64,000 nucleotides of DNA from Cyanophora paradoxa (lineage: Eukaryota; Glaucocystophyceae; Cyanophorales; Cyanophoraceae). The stretch spans positions 1 to 64,000 of the forward strand of contig QPMI01000246.1 in assembly GCA_004431415.1 (NCBI GenBank). Direction: 5' to 3'. The position numbers and the translations under genes were made by a program. Positions 57,801 through 64,000 of this stretch are shown piece by piece. Each line of letters starts with the position of its first letter. Positions within the stretch are counted from its first letter, which is position 1. Below the pieces are notes generated by a model. The model was not told where the DNA came from, ran no database searches, and saw only the letters and a program-made list of their open reading frames with translations.

Positions 57801-60800
57801 TCGGATCAGCCGAAGGGTTCAGAGCGCGCTTCGCCCAAGGTGAGGTCTAAAGAGTGGTAGCTTTAATCATCACATAAGGCGTGCACGTGCTTACTCGTCA
57901 TATGCAGCCAACGCCAAGCCATTTTGCGAATCGCTTTTCGACGTACCCAAAACCGCCTCTGGTTTTATTGAGGACGGGTCGGGGACTGGACTGTACTACC
58001 CCAATACGTTCTGCAGATGGCAAGTGCCCGGCCCATGCCACTTGCACCTGAACTCGGGCGTTGTTACGTTTACTGACCTCGAACTGTTCCGAATTCAGGA
58101 TTATCCGCAAGAATTCGCCAGGCTATCTATGGCTCAAATTTGTGGACGCCGATCTCGCTGAAGGAGACAATATTATGGTCTTTGATCGTGCGTCCGTTTT
58201 TCGCAGTTCTTGGTCTCATGATCAGTTGGTCGTGATCAATAAATCGATCCTGCGAACTTTTTCGCAGTCCCAGACTCTAGCGATTGGGACGCACCCGGCA
58301 ATGATGAAGAGCTCCTGGTTGACGCGTCTTTCTACCGTAACACCACGCAACAAGAGCCGGTCATCGGTTCGAAAGGCGCCCTTCTCGTCGTATTCGATGC
58401 CACGAAGTCCGTCATGAAAAGACCGACGCACCGAGGCTTCAACGCGACCTTCGAAACACGTCCGGTGATTTTAAGCGGTATTCCGAGCGAGAATAATACC
58501 CCCTCCAGGTCAATACTGCAGCGGCGTCCAACGCGTGATTATCGAGGGCTCCGGATCCGGGGGACTTACTCTAACGGACAAGGGCATCGTTTCTGCCATC
58601 GAAAGTCGGCTCCTCGAAGATTTCTACTTACCCAATTCGAACTGCACTTGGTGCGCTGTACATGGCAATCGGGTACATGGACTCGGTCTGATCATGATGC
58701 ATGCACGTTATAAATAGGATCATTCAAGCTGGAGCGAGTAGCATGGTTTCGCTGACCTTGAAGTTGGACTCGGATTCTATCCGTCTCGAAAGCGGGGACA
58801 GCGTGTCTATCTACGATGGAGCTGGCCATGGCATCAATGGAGCGCGTCTCCTGACATTCGGATCACGCGCACAGCTTCAAGACGATCAGATGTTGAACGA
58901 CATTGCGGCACAGCAAAAGCTAATTAATACAGATGCGAATACATTTGAGTATTCAAACGCCACCGGTACCGTGAAAGTTGTGTCGAGTACCAGCTTCTTG
59001 ACGGTCGTTTTCCAATCCGATGGCGAGCGAGAGAACAGAGGATTCGCTGGCTTTGTTTTGACCGAAAGTGTGTTTACGCTCAACTTATCATGACCATGAA
59101 GCCTCGCAAAGCGAGTAGCGCTAGCTTTCTGACTCGAGTTCCTGCGCTTGCAGAGCCAATGGATGCGCCGAAATGCAGACCTTCGTCCACGATCACTGCT
59201 CTATCTTCAACGATCAACGATGGTTCTGGTGCTGAAATGTACTCCCCAAGATCAGACTGCAGCTGGTGCGGGGAAATAATCTTATTAATGTCATCTAAAT
59301 GGATTCCATCTCATTCTGGAATCTATTCGCATGCGCATTTGCAGGCTCATAAAACCCGATACTCCGCCCGGATCTCGCTTGGGGACGATCTCAGCCATCT
59401 TCTCTTCGTTCGAGTTGTCGGCGTCGAAATCTTCTACCGACAACGTCTGCCTCTACAGCTCGACAGACCCGACGGCTGCGGGAGTCTGTTACAGTTCGAG
59501 GATTCCGCCGAGGATGGACACTCCTTATCTCAGCACCACGGGGCTCATCCTGGTCCGCTTCCGCTCGGGTGATGGATACTCCAGCAGGGGCCCGGGCTTC
59601 GAGTTGAAGTACGACACGGATGTGAATCACTGCAAGCAAGAGACTCGCATATCATTGTCAAAGTCCCAGACCGCGGTTCTACAGAGCAACACCATAAACG
59701 GAATATTTAGCTATCTTCCTTCAGCGGAATGCCAGTGGTGCGTGAGTGATGCGGTTCAAGAGAAGCTGATAATTATATAAGTAAATGTAATTGCGCGCAT
59801 TTCTTAGGATTATTTCGGTCGACCGAGGATCCGTCCTTCGTATCAACATGACGCGACTATTCACGGAGTCCCTTGTAGACAATGTGACTGTGCGTTCGCC
59901 GATGCGCGATTGTGGTTTAAAGCTTAAGCTTCCGGATCCGATCGCGCCAACCACGAGCAGATGACTGAGACACTCTCTGCCGCCATGGCACCAGTCGCAA
60001 ACGGTACCGCTCGAAAACTGTCGGCAACTGCGGCCGTGCAGACCACAATTAATCTAGACGCAAAGAGTGGCGTCCTACTTGAACCATTTACCGTCGTCGC
60101 TCGCGGCGGAGATGTATCCGTGCGGTTCAAATCCGATTCGCGTGTACAGGGGTACGGGTGGACTGCCCAGGTCACCGCCGGTAAGCTTGTCCCATTGATG
60201 TCGCCGTTGGGTTCGAGTTCGCTGCCTTCGATCCTGAATTCCAACCTGGCGCAGTTTCCCCGCCTGTGGATCGTTTATCGCTGATGGACCTTGTCCGAGT
60301 GCCATCAACCTCCATCGTTCTTCGAACCCGCATTAATGCCGAATTCACTTCCTGGACAGATTCAAGTGCGTTTGGAATGTATACGTATTTTCTGGGATAC
60401 CATTTCGCTAAATATAAAATGCATTCGCAGATTCGGAGCAGGCCCGACAGGACATCGCAACCAGCGGGGGCGTCGGGGCTTCTCGCGTCCGCAATATGGG
60501 GGTCGAGAAAGGAAGCGTCGTGCTCATTTCAGAAATAGCGGAAGGGACAACTGGGCAGCTCACTCCTGAAGCGGCAGCTATTCGGCTACAAAAAACTGCG
60601 GCCGAAGGGCTCCTTCTAATAGCAGGTTTCCGTGTGCTGTCCCTTGATTTCGAGAGAGGAACAGGCAACGAAGGTCCGAGGAGTGCAGAGGGCAGTGCTG
60701 CTGTGGCTGAGCTGCGCGTTCCTGTCGCAGGCACGATCGATGTGAGCCGCGCCGAATTCTTCGGGACGTCGACGTCGACGTCGACGTCGACGCCGACATC

Positions 60801-61242
60801 GCAGCCCCGGGGCGTCGATCCCCAGCCGACCTCGAGCGGTTCGAGCAGCTCGAACATCGCTGCGATCGTCGGAGGCTCCGTGGGCGGCGCGGCGGTGGCG
60901 GCGGTGATCCTCGTCGCCCTCGTCGTCTTCATTCGCCGCCGCCGCGACCAAGCGACGGGCGCAACGAGCTCGAGGGAGCACGCGTCGGGCCCGGAGGCGC
61001 CGGTGCAGGTCCAGAGCGGGGCCATGCCAGCGGCTCATGATCAGCTGCAGCCGCCTCCGCCTGCCCATGTACGCATGGAGGAGGTGGTGATCGCGGAGGA
61101 ACCGCATGCGCAGCTTCCAGCTAACGCTGCTTCTAATATTCGAATTCATGCGGCCAATATTAATGGCCAGGCCGCGAACGTTAACGTCACGCCTGCTCGA
61201 GCTCCCGATGTAGCCCAAATTGCGACACTGGAGCTCGCGTAA
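51875..61242 (+). CDS. Large CUB-repeat transmembrane receptor-like protein
   Basis: Signal peptide at 51875 (SLVILAVLATVLPSCDAG). The N-terminal 3 kb encodes a unique ectodomain, including NCISLDALWQVASVECSAQ, RDWKCAKTPEGTDTFFTVVV, RFQFKTQLQFLAEYVRGS, HWSASIFVGAKTRSGFSFLD and FFIFGRTLFCTAAQLA. From about 55.3 kb come at least seven CUB-like units. Each opens with a DGSG-like turn and C-x-W: CNWFI, CGW-TV, CTWKI, CRWQV, CTW-II, CSW-LI, CQW-II, with later hallmarks such as LIIRDGGN and SVSIYDGAG. In four units an intron splits the Trp codon as TG|G, opening GTGCG. After the repeats come a Ser-Thr run, SGSSSSN, one membrane span (GGAAVAAVILVALVVFI), RRRRDQ and a 90-residue Pro/Asn-rich cytosolic tail ending LELA-stop. 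CUB domains bind protein or carbohydrate ligands outside cells. The ligand is unknown and some joins are unresolved. Confidence 0.8.
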
Positions 61243-61606
61243 ATCCAGCAATCAATTAAATCTTCGAATTCGAGCGCACGACCTATTTTGATTCCGTATG
61301 TATATATGCGTTTAATTTCGATTTCGCTTCTCAATTCGATCCGATTTAATTTAGAGTTTTCGTTTCGAAGCAGCATATATCTATAGATCTGGCTTGTCAC
61401 AGTGTTTTCGAACGGAACATATATGATGTACAGCGTGAATAGTCGTAACTATAATGCACATCGACATCTGGCGAGTGAGAGGGCAGCTGTAGCCGAGGAC
61501 GTTTGAATATATGAATATTCTCCAGATGCAATTAGCCTTTAGCTAGAGGTGTATCTTCAGATGTTAGTAAGTATTACGGAGATGGGCTCTTCAGGGGTCA
61601 GGCGGC

Positions 61607-63353
61607 TTGCAGCATGCAGTTGGCCATGGGCTGTGCGTGGCGTCGGCGGCGGGGGTGGGGTGCGCAGAGTGCACGGTTGCATTTGGAGCAGGCGTCGAGG
61701 AGGAAGTCGATTCGGCGACAGGCAAATACATCCCAGGGGTCAGTATGACTGCGAATCTGGACACCGAATTCTCAGCATGGAACGCAAGCCAAGAGAACGT
61801 GTGGGCATCTGGAAAGTAATAAAAACCGGAGACAGGCCAGTAAACGGGCCTGACGACCGGTACAGTCCCATCAGGGTGTCCGTTACAGGCAGCAGGGTAG
61901 CCTCGCGAAGGGGTCGATCAGCAAAGGCCGCCACGCCTGTTGCAGTAACGTTTTCGTTGCTGCAGAATTCGAATGAACCCGGTTCGCCAATCCGCGCAGC
62001 AGCGGTGCTCGATACCGACCAATGCAATGTGCAAGCAGGTATGTGTCCGACTGAGGCGGCGGCACTTCTGAAGAGCCGGTCTGCACTTCTGAATTCTGAA
62101 GATCACGGGCCTGCAGCAGAAATCCTTCATTTACGCCGGTGTGCATGCTTGCGTGCACTCTGTGTTAATTCATGATCATTTGTAATAACTCACAATCGAG
62201 GGGCAGGTGTGGTCATGATCACGAGCCCCGGCGGAGGCAACACCAACGCCAACGAACACGCGTGCGCCATCTGGAAAACTCGCTGCGACGCAGTCATTGC
62301 CTGGGAACAGGAGCACGGCATCACGTCAGGCAAAAAGCGCACTAAGCGGGCCAACACCGACGCCCGCTCAGGCCTCGGCCATGCCGGCCCCGGCACCAAT
62401 ATTAATTCCTCTCAACCCGACTACCCGATGCCCCTCGCTCGACCGTCCACAAGTCACGGTCACGGAGTACATCGGCGGGGCAGCTCCCGCCCTGGAAGCC
62501 GAGTTGGCGGCGCTCACTTGGAGGAAACCGGCAAAGGCACCCGGTCAGCACCCAGCTCAGCAGCAGGACAGCCAGCCCCCCCGCCGCAGCGCCCGCCTCC
62601 GCGAAATAGAAGCGCGACGCCCTCGCTGCGACACCTGCAGGGCAAGCTTTGCCTCCACCCGCCTGTGCCTACGTCACCTGGCCACGGGCCTCTGCTTCGA
62701 TGCCGTGCCAGGCTCACTGCTAGAGGACCGGCGCATATTATGTTCTGGAGGTGACTCGGTAGACTACAGCTAAAGCACCAGCTCGACACGACTAGTAGCT
62801 GTAGCACTCTTGTCATATATCTCCTCCTGCAGTCAGCATCAGCATCCCAGTATCCGGTAGGCGAGGAGCGGGGGACTGTTGTCAAGTGTGTACGAATGCA
62901 TGCGCAGCAGACTTTCCAAAAAAAGGCAACACCAACGCTAACTCTGGCTCCCCCTCGAGGCTCGAGCTCCTCCTCCGGGTCCTCAGTCTCCGCCGGCGCC
63001 ATCGCAGGCGGAGTCGTCGGCGGTGTCGCGGGGCTCGCCCTCGTCGCCGGCGGCATCTTCCTGTACCTCCGGCGCGGCCGCAGGCGCGAGGCCGCGGCCA
63101 CTGCCGGCGCGCTTCCGTCCTACGGCAGTTCCATGCGGACCGCATGCCGAGGAGGTCCGCATGCGGCCCGAAGACGGCCCCGGCGGCGGACAACGCGAAT
63201 TCGAAGCCGGCGTCCGCGTGGGAGGCCGTCCAGCAGCAGCAGCCCGGAGCCGGAGCCGGGCCCGTGGCGACGTCCCACGTGTACGTGGCGATCGACGAGG
63301 ACGGGCGTGATCGCGATCGCGAGCCGGCGGGCAGAGGCCACCTCGTCATCTAA
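61607..63353 (+). CDS. Second stalked single-pass membrane protein (incomplete model)
   Basis: Coding-like exons: 61607-61816 (CAECTVAFGAGVEEEVDSAT, FSAWNASQENVWAS), about 61925-62035 (AATPVAVTFSLLQNSNEPG, VLDTDQCNVQ) and the clear 3' part from about 62940. The 3' part has a Pro/Gly/Ser stalk (GSSSSSGSSVS), one membrane span (AGAIAGGVVGGVAGLALVAG), the basic stop RRGRRRE, then, after a frame change near 63130-63180, ANSKPASAWEAVQQQQPGAG and a tail ending HLVI-stop. The stalk, Gly-Gly-rich span and basic border closely resemble the CUB protein 1.7 kb upstream, so the two may share a C-terminal module. The start and the middle exons are not settled. Confidence 0.45.
62381..62773 (+). CDS. Possible C2HC zinc-finger ORF inside the membrane-protein gene
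   Basis: Open frame from an ATG at 62381. It encodes VTVTEYIGGAAPALEAELAA, RRSARLREIEARRPRCDTCR and FASTRLCLRHLATGLCF. The pattern C-x2-C-x12-H-x5-C fits a C2H2/C2HC zinc finger. The frame just upstream on another phase also looks coding (HACAIWKTRCDAVIAWEQEH), so this may be a spliced or broken gene. GGCAACACCAACGC occurs on both sides (62239 and 62926), which could mark an insertion or just repeated coding. It could instead be internal exons of the surrounding gene. Confidence 0.35.
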   Translation: MPAPAPILIPLNPTTRCPSLDRPQVTVTEYIGGAAPALEAELAALTWRKPAKAPGQHPAQQQDSQPPRRSARLREIEARRPRCDTCRASFASTRLCLRHLATGLCFDAVPGSLLEDRRILCSGGDSVDYS

Positions 63354-64000
63354 TTCGATGAAACTCCATCGAATGGTCCATTCGCGTTTTTCTCTTCGTC
63401 ATTACTAGTACTAGTTAGCATTATCCGGGTTTCACATCAACGGATCCGGATTAGGATCAGAAGTTCAGACTCAACTCTGCATGTCTATGACCGCATGCGC
63501 ACGATCATCGGATTAATTATATTGAGTATGACCTCACGTTCTTGCAATTCAGCTCAACCGATTAGGATCAGAATTAAATATTCAGACTCATAGAGTGCTT
63601 GCTTCACGCATATATAGCGTATATACGAAGAGCAATTGCGACATATATTGCTCCAGCGTTCGAGTCCCGGGATCCGGAAGGGCAGTTGGTGGGGGCCTTG
63701 CGCTTTTATAACTGCCTTTAAAAGCACTTCAGACGTGCTCAGTAGTAGTTCCGCGCCAATTGTTAAATTTGCTGTGCTCCGCTAGAATTTCGGCTGGACT
63801 TGTATGGCGGCGTAGGCGTATAATTAAAAGTGGAGTCCACCAACGACACAGGCGGCCGGGCGGGGTACCTTCCCCCTTCTGGAATGATGTCTAAACCCCA
63901 TCATTCCATTCAATTCTGGAATGCTGGAATCAAATGCAATTTAATTTGGGTCTGGGACGCAGTAATATATGTACTACGGTAACAGCCTGGCAGATCTAGC
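63354..64000. other. Intergenic, no gene seen
   Basis: AT-rich spacer after the last gene. TGGAATGATG/ATCATTCCA forms a short palindrome near 63870-63910. No ORF or RNA gene is recognised. Confidence 0.5.

Overview
This is nuclear DNA from a GC-rich single-celled eukaryote, most likely a microalga. I lean towards a haptophyte or another secondary-plastid lineage, but nothing in the window proves it. Genes are broken into many small GC-rich exons. Introns are mostly short and pyrimidine-rich, opening GTACCCC, GTGCG or GTCCG and often ending GCATGCGCAG, and at least seven must open with GC rather than GT to keep the reading frame. Between genes the DNA is AT-richer, full of short perfect palindromes (GAATTC, GATC, CTAGATCTAG, GCATGC, TACGTA), and dotted with islands of about 100 bases made only of G and C. 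I see no rRNA, tRNA, CRISPR or bacterial-style operon. All multi-exon models below were spliced by eye.

Layout. Bases 1-594 are a 34-base tandem repeat. A secreted glycoside-hydrolase-like gene (minus, 1774-4558) and a TPR gene (plus, 4979-6163) diverge from one upstream region. Next come members of two gene families, here called A and B. B3 is minus (6803-7944), A1 plus (9129-13544) and B1 plus (16463-18686). The same A-B pair recurs in inverted orientation as B2 (minus, 32716-34981) and A2 (minus, 36629-40713), so the window holds a diverged inverted gene-pair duplication plus a third, intron-poor B copy. Between the two pairs lie a polytopic membrane protein (20069-24587), a homeodomain gene (26274-26922) with possible upstream exons, a small XYPPX-repeat/DnaJ-type zinc-finger protein (minus, 27720-28878) and an unrecognised multi-exon gene (29213-31985).

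Right part. A Brr6/Brl1 nuclear-envelope protein (41191-44774) is followed by three genes for single-pass membrane proteins with Ser/Thr-rich stalks: a Cys-rich protein (minus, 45568-48022), a very large CUB-domain receptor-like protein (51875-61242) and a smaller protein (about 61607-63353). The CUB protein and the last one have very similar transmembrane segments. The gap 48.0-51.9 kb carries a 1.7-kb foldback element that contains copies of a small CACTA-like MITE; an intact copy of that MITE lies at 15162-15403.

Functional links. The A and B proteins both contain repeats like the diverged EF-hand units of many flagellate proteins, and their conserved pairing suggests related work, perhaps in a cytoskeletal or flagellar structure. 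The three membrane proteins look like a cluster of extracellular recognition proteins. Both ideas are inference.
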